64,000 nucleotides of DNA from Rotaria sp. Silwood1 (GCA_905250075.1 CAJNOP010000278.1:1-64000), one strand, 5' to 3'. Numbered from the stretch's first letter, positions 1 through 10,623 are shown. Numbers and translations are program-made. The notes: a model not told the origin generated them from the sequence alone.

Positions 1-830
1 ATATCATGAAAAAATTAAAATTGAATTTTTCTCATCAACGGAGTATTCTTATTCAGAATGTATGAAATGTTCTCATCGAAATTTCAAAATATTCTGTTAT
101 ACATGGAGCTAAAACTCAAATATCCTTCATAATACTGATAAAAATTTACCTGCTAATAAGCAATCTCAAATTTTTTAATGTTTTATCTTGCTCTCATATG
201 TTATCGTCAAAACAAAATCACTGAAATAATCAATTTTAGGAACCTAGCATTTCTATTCGAGTGAGTACTGGTCTTCATTCGAAATACATTTCATTTATTT
301 TTATTTAACTAGGAAAGAAAATAAATTAAAATAATAGCATCAGTTAAAATAAAAATTTTTAGCTAATGAATTTAGAAAATTAAGTAAAACAAATTTCTTT
401 ACAACAATGTAGAGCAACTAAGTACTACAACAAAGTTATGAACTAGAAATCTTCTAAAAGGAAGATGTAAAATAAGCAGAAACAAAATTTCTACCATAAG
501 GCAACCGTGCAGTATGCGATACTGTTTAGAGAAAGACAAAATAGTTTCAATGCAATCTCTATATTCAACACTAGCTATAAAGCTCTGAGCAGAAGATTGG
601 TCTGATAGTGAGTTCTTGCGTATCTTCGTTTGAATTTCGGATGCGCACTAATTAATCACAAGAAAAAGTGTATATCACAATATTGTCAATATATTATCGG
701 ATATTGATCGAAGATAAACAGTGATCAGTCATTCTATTGTTGCTGATACCAACATCTTATGAATACGTGTCAAACAAGCGTAGTCACTCTATTGTATCGA
801 CAGTCTAGTGTATAATATTGTAGTTTTAAA
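1..830. other. AT-rich sequence without a recognised gene
   Basis: No open frame with convincing codon use and no phase-compatible splice pair was found on either strand. Confidence 0.5.
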
Positions 831-1010
831 GTTCCCTCGACTATTGGGAGGCTTATATAGAATAAAATGCGTTTGTAAGTATATGTATGTCTCAAGGTCA
901 AAAAAACATCAGAAATGAGCTTTTTTTGTTCCCTCGACTGTAAGGAGGGTCTTATGAAAAAAAAAATGCGTTTGTGTGAATGTGCGTATGTGTCAGGGTC
1001 AAAAAAACAT
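831..1010. repeat. Tandem duplication, two diverged ~82-bp copies
   Basis: Copy 1 (831-909) and copy 2 (928-1010) both start with GTTCCCTCGACT and both end in GGTCAAAAAAACAT, with AATGCGTTTGT in the middle. They are separated by a short T-rich stretch. No coding potential was seen. Confidence 0.75.
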
Positions 1011-1033
1011 ATATGAGAGGTTAGCTTATTTTT

Positions 1034-1210
1034 AGGCTTTTCAGTCTTTTGATCAAACTTTGGTATAGGTTATTGGGAACCGGGAATTCGAATCCGCTAT
1101 CGGTTTTCCGATCCGAGCTTCCATTGGTCAGAAACTGGACCGATGAAAAACGAGATTTTTTATGTTAAGGCCTTTCTGTCTTTTGATGAAACTTTGGTAT
1201 AGGCTATTCA
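1034..1210. repeat. Direct repeat flanking a GAATTCGAATC-type segment
   Basis: The phrase AAACTTTGGTATAGG, preceded by TCTTTTGAT, occurs near 1050 and again near 1185. The segment between them (GAATTCGAATCCGC, then CCATTGGTCAG) resembles the pair of repeats at 63270-63460 at the other end of the window, so both probably belong to one dispersed family. Confidence 0.5.
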
Positions 1211-1222
1211 CTGAAAAAAAAA

Positions 1223-1345
1223 GGTACCGTACGGAACCTAAAAGGGTTCCGAGATTTGCAACGAATTCGAAACTATTTTAGGTTTCGTATAAATCGGGTT
1301 CTGTACGAAACCCTTATTGGAAACGCCAACATAGGGTTTCGTACA
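1223..1345. repeat. Short imperfect palindrome rich in GGTTTCGTAC motifs
   Basis: The left part has GTACGGAACCTAAAAGGG. The right part ends with TAGGGTTTCGTAC, roughly its reverse complement. Between them are further copies of GGTTTCGTA and GGGTTCTGTACG. It looks like a small fold-back element. Confidence 0.45.
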
Positions 1346-1649
1346 CTACTCTTTCTACTCAATGTAATAAATTATTCACAAACTTTGCCCACCCAGTTTT
1401 GAACCACATCACTAACAATACTTTTACAATGATTCATTAAAAATAACACATAACACAACCACACGTCTCCATTAACTACTGTTAACCGTACATGATATGA
1501 ATCACACCACAACTACATAGATATCCATACCATGTCAGCAACGCTACCGTCAGTAAGGATGCCAATAATTCCACCAACAGAAATAAAATCTCATATCATT
1601 CCCGTTCCATACCCGAGGGCCACCTCCTAACTTCTTAAGCATTACAAGA
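1346..1649. other. Possible 3' flank of the minus-strand gene
   Basis: This stretch lies beyond the predicted stop at 1650-1652 of the minus-strand gene. Base composition is more even than in the flanks, but no frame stays open. It may hold 3' UTR or further unrecognised exons. Confidence 0.3.
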
Positions 1650-1840
1650 CTAACTATCATTCTCATATCTATTTAAAACTAGTGTAGGCAAGTACACGAT
1701 TCCACTTATCTGAATATGAATTGAAAGTGATAATTTAACAGATACTTACCTCATCGTCGACGCCTTCTGCAGATCCGAATAACACTTTTAACGTGAATTT
1801 GGAATGAAACCGTCCCACACCATCGATCTCTTGAACTGAT
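1650..1840 (-). CDS. Last two exons of an unknown minus-strand gene
   Basis: Two exons on the minus strand fit together in phase. The upstream exon (1840 down to 1750, 91 nt) is open in one frame and reads SVQEIDGVGRFHSKF and then VLFGSAEGVDDE. It ends at a strong donor, GAG|GTAAGTATC. A 40-nt intron (1749-1710) ends in TATTCAG. The terminal exon (1709-1650) reads ISGIVYLPTLVLNRYENDS and stops at TAG. The upstream exon starts right after a TTTAG acceptor that belongs to the first unit of the tandem array next door, and its first bases (ATCAGTTC) resemble the array's micro-exons. I do not recognise the family. The 5' exons are not resolved; 3770-4207 may belong to the same gene. The splice pair is seen in the sequence; that it is expressed is inference. 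Confidence 0.45.
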
Positions 1841-3535
1841 CTAAATACAAAATAAAATCATATTTGAAATATAGCATACCTTGTCGTTGCTTGTTTCGAT
1901 TGATCTAATTACAAAATTCAATTACAATTTAACATAAAAACTTAAATAAGTATTCCTTTGATTAGTTGATCTAAATATAAAATAAAAATTGTGAATAAAA
2001 TATGACTTCCTTAAGTGTTGCTTGCTTTGATTAATCTAAATAGAGGATTCAAAGACAATTAGAAATAAAAAGTGTATCGCATTATTGGTGTGGTTATTTG
2101 ATCTAAATATAAAACAAGAATCTTATTAGAAATATAACTTACACAACCATTCGTCGTTTTGATTGATCTAAATACAAAAATGAATGAGAATTTGAAACAA
2201 AGTTTGCCTTAGTATTGCTCTGATTAGTGTATCTAAATATAGAGTAAGAATCATATTTAATATATGACTTACCTAAGCGTTGCTTGTTTCGATTGCTCTA
2301 AATACAAAACTGAATTAGAATTTGAAATGAAAATTCGCGTAAGTATTCAACTGGCCGGTTAATCTAAATATAAAAAAAATCATATTTATAATATGACTTG
2401 CCTTACTCTTCCTCGCATCGATTGATCTAAATAGAAAATGAAATTGAACATTGGAATGAAAGCTCAATCAAGTGTTGAAATAGTAAATCAATCTAAATAT
2501 AAAATAAAATAAAATTGGTAATATAACTTACAAACAGTTGTATATTTCAATTGTTTTAAATACAAAATTAAATCACAATTCGAAATAAATATTTACTTAA
2601 TTATTGTTATGGTTATTTGATCGAAATATAGGATAAAATCATCTTGGAAATATAACTTTCTCTCCGTTCATTATTTCGATTGATCTAAATAGAAAATTAA
2701 ATTAGAATTAGACATGAAAATAAACCGAAGTATTCAACTGATCAGTCGATCTAAATATAAAATAAAACCATGTTTCAAATATAACTTACTAATCCTGCCT
2801 TGTTTCGATTGATCTAAATAGAATATTATATTAAAAACAGAATCGAAAATCTCTGAAGTATTTAGCTGGTTTCTTGATCTAAATATAAAAGGAAATCATA
2901 TTTTAAATATAAGTTACTTAACTATTTCTCTTGTCGATTGGTCAAAAAATAGAATTAAATTACAATTTGAAATAAAAACTCACATAAGTGTTGAACTGAT
3001 GAGTCAATCTAAATATAAAATATAATCTTATTTCAAATTTAACTTACTGACCGCTATTTGCTTCGAATGATCTAAATAGCAAATAAAATCGGAGTTAGAA
3101 ATGAAAATTCTATCAATTATTGAACTGGTTAGTTGATCTAAATATAAAATAGAATTTTGTTTCAAATATAGCTTGCCTAACTATTTCTCGCTTGGATTGA
3201 TCTAAATAGAAAAATAAATAGAATTTTGAAATCAAAATTTGCCTGGTTATTCATTTGGTTAGTTGATATAATTGTAAAATAGGAATTATATTTGAAATAT
3301 AACTTAACCAGCGCTGCCTTTTTCGATCGATCTAAATAGGAAATTAAAGTAAGATAAGAAATCACAATCTCTGAAGTATTTTAGTGGTTCGTTTATTTAA
3401 ATATAAAATAAAATTATATTTGAAATATGAGTTGCTAATCGTTGCTCGTTTGAATCGATCTAAATCTAAATTTAAATTAGAAATGAAAATTCAGCTAAAT
3501 ATTGAACTGCTCAGTCTATCTAGATAGCAAATAAA
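1841..3535 (-). repeat. 130-bp tandem array of intron/micro-exon-like units
   Basis: About 13 units start near 1841, 1971, 2103, 2233, 2364, 2493, 2622, 2751, 2879, 3009, 3138, 3268 and 3397, a period of 128-133 bp. Each unit has two related halves of about 65 bp. Read on the minus strand, each half ends in a T-rich acceptor (TATATTTAG or TGTATTTAG), carries a 24-25-nt block starting ATCAA, and then often a donor-like GTAAGT or GTGAGT followed by 39 or 41 nt to the next acceptor. By hand about seven of the thirteen type-B halves keep a GT donor and three more have GC; the type-A halves are mostly decayed. The intron-like length matches the real 40-nt intron at 1710-1749. A plain intronic satellite is the alternative. 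Confidence 0.85.
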
Positions 3536-3769
3536 AATTGAATTTTTCGAAAGAGAGTTGTGTTTTGGATGGTAGAAAATGATGTGATAGCTGTATTGAA
3601 TGGTATTTATTTATGTGTATTTGGATGAAAGTTTTTACAACATTTTGAGATATATATGGTTTCTTTTTATTGGTTCGAGAAAAGCAAACATTGATCACAA
3701 TGAATAAAAATAAAAACAATATGGTCTATAACGAGATGTACGAGGAGTTGCTTATGGAAACATCTTCTC
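3536..3769. other. Spacer between the tandem array and the next exon
   Basis: No clear exon was found here. A 67-codon minus-strand frame crosses it but has poor codon composition. Confidence 0.4.
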
Positions 3770-4207
3770 CTAATATTTAAATAAAGTATGGAAAATTATT
3801 TTAGATGTAAAAAACTCAATAGTTGTTTCTTTATGCATGAATAAAAAGAAACTGTTAATATTTTTTTTTGTTTTTGATCGTTTTAAGCGTGACGCAATTT
3901 TGTTTTCCGGATTAGCACGACGTTTTCGCGACAGAAAACTGAGTTCTTGCTTGTTGCTGGATGATAAATCACTTGATTTTAATGGTATTGGTGGTGTTGC
4001 ATTTAATCGACATTCACTGTTTTTAATTGAAATTGGTACAGTTAGTGATGTTTCTTTTTCTTCTGGTGTTACTATTTGTATGGCTAATGGTGAATCTATC
4101 GATGATGGTGAACTATTTGTTGATGGTATTTGTCTTGCGGATTTGTTCGAAAGTTCATCAGTAACACCATATGTATTATTGATTGTCAGATTTTGTGTAA
4201 TATCGTC
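3770..4207 (-). CDS. Ser/Thr-rich exon with a basic tail, unknown protein
   Basis: A minus-strand open frame of about 145 codons follows a good acceptor (ATTACTAG at 4208-4215). It begins DDITQNLTINNTYGV, is rich in Ser, Thr, Pro and Asn through the middle, and carries a basic cluster (RKRRANPENK, then RLKRSKTKK) that looks like a nuclear localisation signal. The frame runs to a stop at 3770, although the last 30 codons (Phe-rich) may be intron. It lies upstream, in the transcription sense, of the tandem array and the exons at 1650-1840, so it could be an earlier exon of that gene. The protein would be largely disordered. No family was recognised. Confidence 0.4.
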   Translation of the reverse strand, partial: DDITQNLTINNTYGVTDELSNKSARQIPSTNSSPSSIDSPLAIQIVTPEEKETSLTVPISIKNSECRLNATPPIPLKSSDLSSSNKQELSFLSRKRRANPENKIASRLKRSKTKKNINSFFLFMHKETTIEFFTSKIIFHTLFKY

Positions 4208-4750
4208 TAGTAATACAAATAAACAGGATGTCCGTAAAGTCATTTAACAAAAAGCAAATTACGTATCTTCGTCTTCTTTCAATCGAATGAACGAATTTTT
4301 TTTCTGGTGATAAAGAAAAGTTGTAAGTTTTTATGCATAAATCAGTAACTTATTGGTACACTTGAAATCTAGCATAATCAAATTTAATACAGTATTTGAT
4401 CTTTTCTCCAAATCTTCGATTAGTAGTCAACACAAAAAAGCACAAAGTTAGCTGAAAAAAATTTTGGTATATTTCATTCTGTACAACTTTCTCCGCTGAT
4501 CATTTTAGTAAAATAAAATTCAATTTTTACTAATAAATGGGAGCGCTAAGATCAAAACACTGGAAAATATCAAATTGGTAAAGAGCTCATTAGCAATTTG
4601 ATTAGTTTAGCAAAAAACGACAAATCTTGACAACAACTGATCTATTAATAATTTGGTAAAATTTTTCTGTTTATTCTAAAAAATGTTCAATTAGTTCATT
4701 TGATACCAATGACTCTATTATAAATAGTGAAAAGTAAAACTTTGAGAAAG

Positions 4751-4814
4751 GGTGGATGTGAGTGCTGGTTTAGTTGTTGAGAAAACTGGCTCTCACACAC
4801 ACACACACACACCC
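4751..4814. repeat. TG/CA hairpin
   Basis: The left arm GGTGGATGTGAGTG and right arm CTCACACACA...CACCC are separated by about 30 nt. The right arm has been expanded into a CA microsatellite. Confidence 0.6.
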
Positions 4815-5915
4815 AGAATGATAACCGATCTGGACCAACCGGTTTCCATTAGTTGAAAAATATTTTATAGATATGGTATTTTTTTTCTCTGAAAAACATG
4901 TTTAAAGCAAGTTTGCGTGCTCTTATTAAAATAATCAGCCAGTGTTATTTCAAGAATTATGTATGTTTATTTCTTTTATTTTTATCGTAGTTGAAACAAG
5001 TACCAGTTTTCTTTCTACCTATATTTTCTGTTGGTTATTATGAGACACAGAAATAACGTGACGTTCTTCTCTTTAAACATGTTAGTGCAAAAATAAAAAT
5101 AATAGTTAAAAAGAGGAGTAGTACTTCGTCGTCTACTATGAGTTCTACTTTTCATTATTATTTTTTTTAAATGAAAATCTATGTTATAAAGAGAAACTGA
5201 TTATATTTCTCTTTTACTCTATTCTCGATGAGTCTCTCGAGAAATACTAGAGTTATTGGTAAAAAATTGTTGACCTGGTATTAGGTCGACTTTTCTGTAT
5301 TGTTTGGATGTAGAATATTACTAATTAATGTTGACATATGTAGTTTATATTTTTTTACAGAGATTTTGAATTTTATCTCCATTCTACTGCTTATTCTGTG
5401 CTACCTCTTGACTTTATATTGAATAAGAAATCCTTTACGACGTTAATATCATATCGTTTTTTAGAAGTTTACGAATCGACTTTTACAAAAATTTGTGATT
5501 TCAAGTCAATGCTTTCTACTTACAATAATTATCTAATGCTAACCCGATTGTTCTGTTGTAATATTGATAGATAGTGAAGAATAGCCCAAACTAAATCAGT
5601 AATTTTTACTAATTCTTCTCTCAAAGAGTAAATGGTTCTACTGAGAATAAAGTCTGGCTTTAGCTTTTATTTAACTGCATTATAAAGTTCAGTAAAAATA
5701 TTTTTTTACATACATTGAAAAAGATATAGTTTTCATGGTTTTGCAGTATCTTTACTTCTATATAATGTTGAATGTAGATATTCTTTTAAATGATCGAATA
5801 ATGGTAATTGATTAATTTCTATCGAATCAAAATCAAGTTGTTTAAGAATTATTTTCTTGACGGTGAATTTCAATGAAATAATTGATAGATCTGAACGTGA
5901 ACATGAATATTTCTT

Positions 5916-6020
5916 GGTACTACTGCAGTTTAGTCACACCCTTACTCTCATTCTGACACTGATTGCTGTACATGCAATGTATCAATCAGTGTGATGGTAT
6001 GACCAAACTGCTGTAGTACC
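5916..6020. repeat. 105-bp fold-back (MITE-like)
   Basis: The arms GGTACTACTGCAGTTTAGTC and GACCAAACTGCTGTAGTACC pair with two or three mismatches. An inner pair (CACTGATTG / CAATCAGTG) extends the stem toward the centre. No clear target duplication was seen. Confidence 0.65.
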
Positions 6021-6497
6021 CATTTCAAAATTGTACACAGTTGTACTTAAAAACTTTCACGGTAATAATGTCATTGTTATTCGTCAAAATGCATCGACTT
6101 GGTCATCGATTTTTTTCCTATACATTTTGTTTTCTCTCTGATAAATATAAGAACCAAATTTCTTCAGAAAAAGTTCTTCACATAAACAACACAGTACATA
6201 TCAAATGTATTAGCTCCGCATATTGTTTTTGTTCATGAGCATATAGATGCTGTTCTCTCCTTCATGACCTAGGTCATCTTATTTTCAACCAATCGCTCAT
6301 ATATAACAAAGAATATGTTCGTCTGTTGCGTCCATTCATAAAGCAATGTTCGACATGTTCGCTTCTTGATGATTTATGTTTTACAATACACATGTGAACA
6401 TATATAAATGTATTGAAGAATTATTTATCAAAAGCAAAAACAAAAATTAATAAGTAACTGCATATCTTTAATACAGCTGCTGTAAGTGTTTTTTATT

Positions 6498-7845
6498 ATG
6501 GCTTATCTTACTATCGGTCCCAATTTCGTTCCTAATCATGCTGCAAGTAAGTTATGAAAAACACAAAAAAAATTATTTCTCATATTGCTAAGTTAATGAC
6601 AATAGTAATTACGCTTATCTCGTTCCTTTCATATCAAATTTTAGTCATATCAGTGCATTTGTGAGAACAAACATGGATAGAATCATTTCTGCTCACGATC
6701 GCATTCATTAGAAATTCATGCTGTCCATAGATCTCCATGCCCTTACACCGAAATCGTATGAAAATGTAAACAGAAATACACATCATAATCTATACAGGAG
6801 CTTTAGTTACTTCAACATTTCGAAGCAGCTCGTAAACTTTAATTCCTTGAAATCTGAGGTAAACACGTCTATTAATTTATGTATCGATTAGGGGTTGTTT
6901 ATGTATATTAATTGAAAAATCAACTAGGTTCGAGAACGTTTATGAGACAAATTATCACAATCAGTTTTTTTATTATACAAATGGTGATGGTATTTTTAAC
7001 TTGAAAGATACGATGTTGATGTAAACAATAAATGAATAAATACTCATCTTGACAATATCAGTTTGCTTTACATAATAAAATCGACTTTTGATGAATTTAA
7101 TCTTTTAAGCGAGCATTTTCTACATAAAATGATTTTCACAGGGAATAAGATCGCTTCTATGATATTATATTTTCTAGTATATTAATGATTTTCTGTAATA
7201 TTTCTCTATGCGTATGCTTTAATAACTTAACTGTCTGATTTTTAATAGATTATTTAATACTGAGGAAGGAGAAAAAGTAATCTCTAAATAACAAAGCAAT
7301 AAATCTTTTTTTTCAGCTGCTCAGTAACTGCTTTAGGGATGATTCGAAAGGAAACGAAATCTTGATTTTTCGTATATATAAATTAACTAATGTGAACTAT
7401 CAATATTAAATCTAAATTCTATGGAGACTTGAACAGATTTGAACTTTTAATTCCATTCCACATAATATTTATTTTATGACAACAATCATAACGTGACTGC
7501 TTATATAGGAATCGCAATATTCGAAGAAAAACTAACGAATGAACAACTTCAATATTTACATCAATGTAAGTATACATGTTCTATTTTTATGCTTCTTAAT
7601 ATGGAACTTGTTAAACTAGATTATAAAATGAACAAATATGCTGGACCAAAACAAATTCGTCAAATTGCTAAACAATGGAATATTAATGATTTTGATTTTT
7701 TTATGGATTTGATAGTTAGTATACTTTCTATTTGTTTAATCGATATTGAAATTTGTTTTGTTTACAGAATTGGTTTTTTGATCAACAATTAGAGGATGTT
7801 TACCGCGAACAACGTCGATCTCTAGCATGCACAATGGGAGCTTAG
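6498..7845 (+). CDS. Small divergent homeodomain-like protein, four exons
   Basis: Four exons fit in phase: 6498-6546, 7509-7565, 7620-7714 and 7768-7845. Introns 2 and 3 are 54 and 53 nt, begin GTAAGT and GTTAGT, and end TAG and CAG; intron 1 is about 960 nt and may hide an exon. The 92-aa product starts MAYLTIGPNFVPNHAAR and stops after LACTMGA. Residues 20 to 81 resemble a homeodomain: LTNEQLQYLHQYYKMNKY matches helix 1 and the loop (Leu16, aromatic 20, Asn-Lys-Tyr), IRQIAKQWNI matches helix 2, and LINWFFDQQ matches the WFxNxR core of helix 3. The usual Asn51 and Arg53 are replaced by Asp and Gln, and four extra residues sit before helix 3, so DNA binding may be altered or lost. Family assignment is inference; the exon chain is well supported by phase. 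Confidence 0.6.
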
Positions 7846-8418
7846 TTTAAATATGAGTTTCTCCTGTGTAACATATTGGATAAATCGTCGTTCTTCGTTA
7901 GTTGTAATGTGCACTTTGTTTTCTGCATATAATTTCTGTAGACAATTAGAAAAAATAAATAATTGCTTATTTAGTTAGCTGGTGTACATGTCTCGTGAAC
8001 AGTACGACTTTTACGTACAGAACAACATTAAAATTGATTGTTCTTAGTTTGGTCATATCAAATTGAGAATAGCTGGCAATAGTTTTATGTATATCATAAA
8101 TTCACTTGTTTTACGTTCATTGATATTTCTCAATTGGCATACAATTATTGTTTTTTTTCTTTAAAACGCTTGTGACATAAAAAAGTAGTTTGTACCTTAG
8201 AAATGTCGTACTCAACTAAGTTTTTTGTATTATACATATATCTAAATCCATAGAATAAGAATACTTATCTCTTGCCTCCGTTATTCTCTGTCTATTGATA
8301 AAAGATAAAAACCAATGATTCTTTTATTTAAACGTCAATATACTGTCATCAATCAGATAGAATACGGTAATAATGACAAAAAAAAATAAAATAAAAGGAA
8401 TATCGACGTCTGATCAAA
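7846..8418. other. Intergenic region between convergent small genes
   Basis: AT-rich; it should contain the 3' UTRs of the plus-strand gene ending at 7845 and the minus-strand gene ending at 8419. No other feature was seen. Confidence 0.45.
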
Positions 8419-8737
8419 TCAAAATTTAAAACCATATTTAAGTTTATATTTAAGTAAATCAATTTTTTGATCAATTAATTCAATTTCTTTCTGTTTGACT
8501 CGAATTTCCAGTTCTTTTAACCATACCACCTGAGGTATATTAAGATTAATTTGAGAATCATATTGCTGGTATCGAAGCCCATTAACTCCATCAATATCAT
8601 TTTGTAATGACAATCTTTTATGTACTAATTCAATAATCTGTATAAAAGGGAAAAAATAGAAAACGTTTATTGAATGTCAGTATTACTTGATCAGTATTTT
8701 TTTGATGACCATTAAAATGATTTTGAAGATGTTGCAT
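8419..8737 (-). CDS. Small coiled-coil protein, two exons
   Basis: Two minus-strand exons fit in phase: 8737-8687 (17 codons, from ATG) and 8637-8419 (73 codons with stop). They are separated by a 49-nt intron that starts GTAATACTGAC and ends TTTATACAG. The 89-aa product begins MQHLQNHFNGHQKNTDQ. Its C-terminal half (VVWLKELEIRVKQKEIELI and on) has a heptad-like pattern of Leu, Ile and Val with alternating charges, typical of a coiled coil. The start codon lies only a few bases from a 275-bp TG/CA hairpin. The frame stays open upstream into that repeat as alternating Pro and Thr, so the true N-terminus may have been cut off or replaced by the repeat insertion. No family was recognised. Confidence 0.5.
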
Positions 8738-8740
8738 TGT

Positions 8741-9016
8741 ATTGGGTGTGGGTGGATGTGGGTGTGGGGTGTGGGGTGTGGGTGTGTGGGTGTGGGGTGT
8801 GGGTGTGGGTATGGGTATGGGTGTGGGTGTGGGTGTGGGTGTAGGTGTGGGTGTGGATGTGGGTATGGGTATGGGTGTGGGTGTTGGTGTAGATGTGAGT
8901 ATAGTTGTTGACTTAACTCACACCGACACCCAGCCACCCACACCCACGCACCCACACCCTCACTCACACCTACACCCACATCCACACCCACACCCAAACC
9001 CACACCCACATTGCTA
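8741..9016. repeat. Large telomere-like TG/CA hairpin
   Basis: About 150 bp of (G)TGTGGG / GGTGTGGGTAT repeats are followed by a spacer near 8895-8920 and about 95 bp of CACACCCACACCC repeats. It abuts the start codon of the coiled-coil gene on the minus strand. Confidence 0.9.
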
Positions 9017-9668
9017 TTAATCGTGAGTTTCTGTGCAAAATATTTCAATATTCACGAGGTTAGTCTTGACTTAGACATAATATGTACAGTACCGATGACA
9101 ATACAACTAGAAGAGTCGCTCGTAGACGATGAACATAGCAGGGTTCCATTAAATATTCTTCACTTGGAATGTTTGATATAGAATGTTCATTACGAGTAGG
9201 TGTGACATATTAGACGTTTGAAACAGTTGAGTTTTCTACTCAGTGAAAAAGGAATCTTAAATGATCGAAATATGAATGAGCTTTAAAAGAAATATCGTCA
9301 CTACAGAAAAAAAACAGATAGCATTCGGGTGCATAGATGTAGCTTAATCAATTTCGCGATCGACTTAATACACACTACAATTATGAGATTTCGTAGTGCA
9401 TTGATGACACTTCTAGTTATATCATATCTCCGAACTTTGATACTTTAGAATTTGATCGAAATAAAGTTAAATTTATTAATGAAACTTGAGAAGAACATCT
9501 GTCTACCATAGTAGTTCCGGTTGCAGTTTTCTTTATATTAGAAGCTGGTTAGATAGTCCGTGGTTTGCCTTTGTTTCATGAATTCCTGTGTTAGTCGTAG
9601 TATTTTAAATCTATTCATCAGTCTATCTTATCCATCACTTATTTGAAACATGAAACATGTGTGTAAAT
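9017..9668. other. AT-rich spacer
   Basis: No gene or repeat recognised. Confidence 0.45.
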
Positions 9669-10145
9669 AATTAAATTTTCTTCTTGTCGATAAACTGACC
9701 GATTATTTTCAAATTATCATTAGATTAATGTTAAATTGACATATATGTTTATAGTTTATACTTTGAAAATAGTGCGGAGAATTTCTCTCTAATCAGTTCG
9801 CTTCTTTTTATATTAAGAGTAAGTTTACATTTTACTATTTACTTGTTTGCATTTTTTTTCTTTTTGTTTTTTCTAATAGTGGAATGGAATGACAAGACGC
9901 TAATGCTGTTCGATCAAACCTTCATATTTTATCTTTCTTTTCACTATTGAAAACAACAAAGAAAAAAAGGAAAATATGCAAATAAGTGAATAGTAAAATG
10001 TCAACTTGGTGTTAATATAAAAGGAAACAAACTGATGAGAGAGAAAGTCTCCGTACTGTTTTCAAAGTATAAACATATGTCAATTTAACATTAGTGATAA
10101 TTTGAATATAATCGGTCAGTTTATTAATGGGAAGAGAATTTAGTT
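9669..10145. mobile_element. ~475-bp fold-back MITE
   Basis: The two halves are inverted copies. The left arm, from about 9669 to 9870, begins near ATAAACTGACCGATTAT and includes AATGTTAAATTGACATATAT. The right arm, about 9955-10145, ends with ATAATCGGTCAGTTTAT. Around 85 bp in the middle do not pair. No open frame is present. Arm similarity looks around 80-85% by eye, so it is not recent. Confidence 0.75.
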
Positions 10146-10222
10146 ATAAATGGTTGACACTTTATCGCTTAGATGAAACGTTTGTTGATCATTAAGAGGC
10201 GTTATAAAGGAAATTATTTCAG

Positions 10223-10375
10223 CTGTTTAAACAGTATCATTAGTCGCCAAAAACGCGTTAAAACAGTTAAAATTTCAATGACTCCAAGCGTTTAAACATG
10301 TAAAAGGTGTTAAAAGTTAATTTTTCATAAACTGTTTTAACGCGTTTTTGGCGACTAATGACACTGTTTAAACAG
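10223..10375. mobile_element. Young 153-bp fold-back with 46-bp arms
   Basis: Arms 10223-10268 and 10330-10375 are reverse complements with a single mismatch. Each arm ends in the palindrome CTGTTTAAACAG and contains GTCGCCAAAAACGCGTTA. The 61-bp loop carries further GTTTAAAC motifs, and two more lie just outside (near 10390). The near-perfect stem implies recent origin or maintenance by gene conversion. Confidence 0.8.
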
Positions 10376-10426
10376 TTGACATGTTGAGACGTTTAAACGC
10401 CGTTTTTGCCGTTTTGTTGTCTGCCT

Positions 10427-10623
10427 GGGTGGGTGTGGAAGAGAATGTAGATGTGGATATGGGTGTGGATGCAGTGTAAGTAAACAACATCTACACCCAC
10501 ACCCACACCCTACACTCACACCCACACCCAGACCCCACACCCAGACCCCACACCCACACCCTCACACACACACCCACATCCACACCCACACCCTCACACC
10601 CATACCCACACTCACCCACACCC
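10427..10623. repeat. TG/CA hairpin
   Basis: A short TG arm is followed by a spacer with CAGTGTAAGTAAACAACATC and a long CA arm (over 130 bp of CACACCCACACCC variants). The spacer is shared with the copy at 41837-41947. Confidence 0.9.

Larger units (their letters stand above)
4215..6497. other. AT-rich intergenic stretch
   Basis: Apart from one TG/CA hairpin and one fold-back (listed separately) I see no gene. A 65-codon frame at 6041-6238 has no supporting features. Confidence 0.45.

Noticed and set aside
1841-3535. CRISPR array
   Set aside because: The period is 130 bp with diverged repeats throughout and no unique spacers; the genome is eukaryotic.
3837-4247. Plus-strand 136-codon frame
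   Set aside because: It mirrors the minus-strand exon; the minus reading has the acceptor and the more natural composition.
8683-9048. Long His/Pro/Thr- or Gly/Val-rich frames through TG/CA repeats here and at 20013-20505, 41764-42029 and 59799-60135
   Set aside because: They are a by-product of GTGTGGG repeats, which are open in several frames on both strands; no start, domain or codon evidence.
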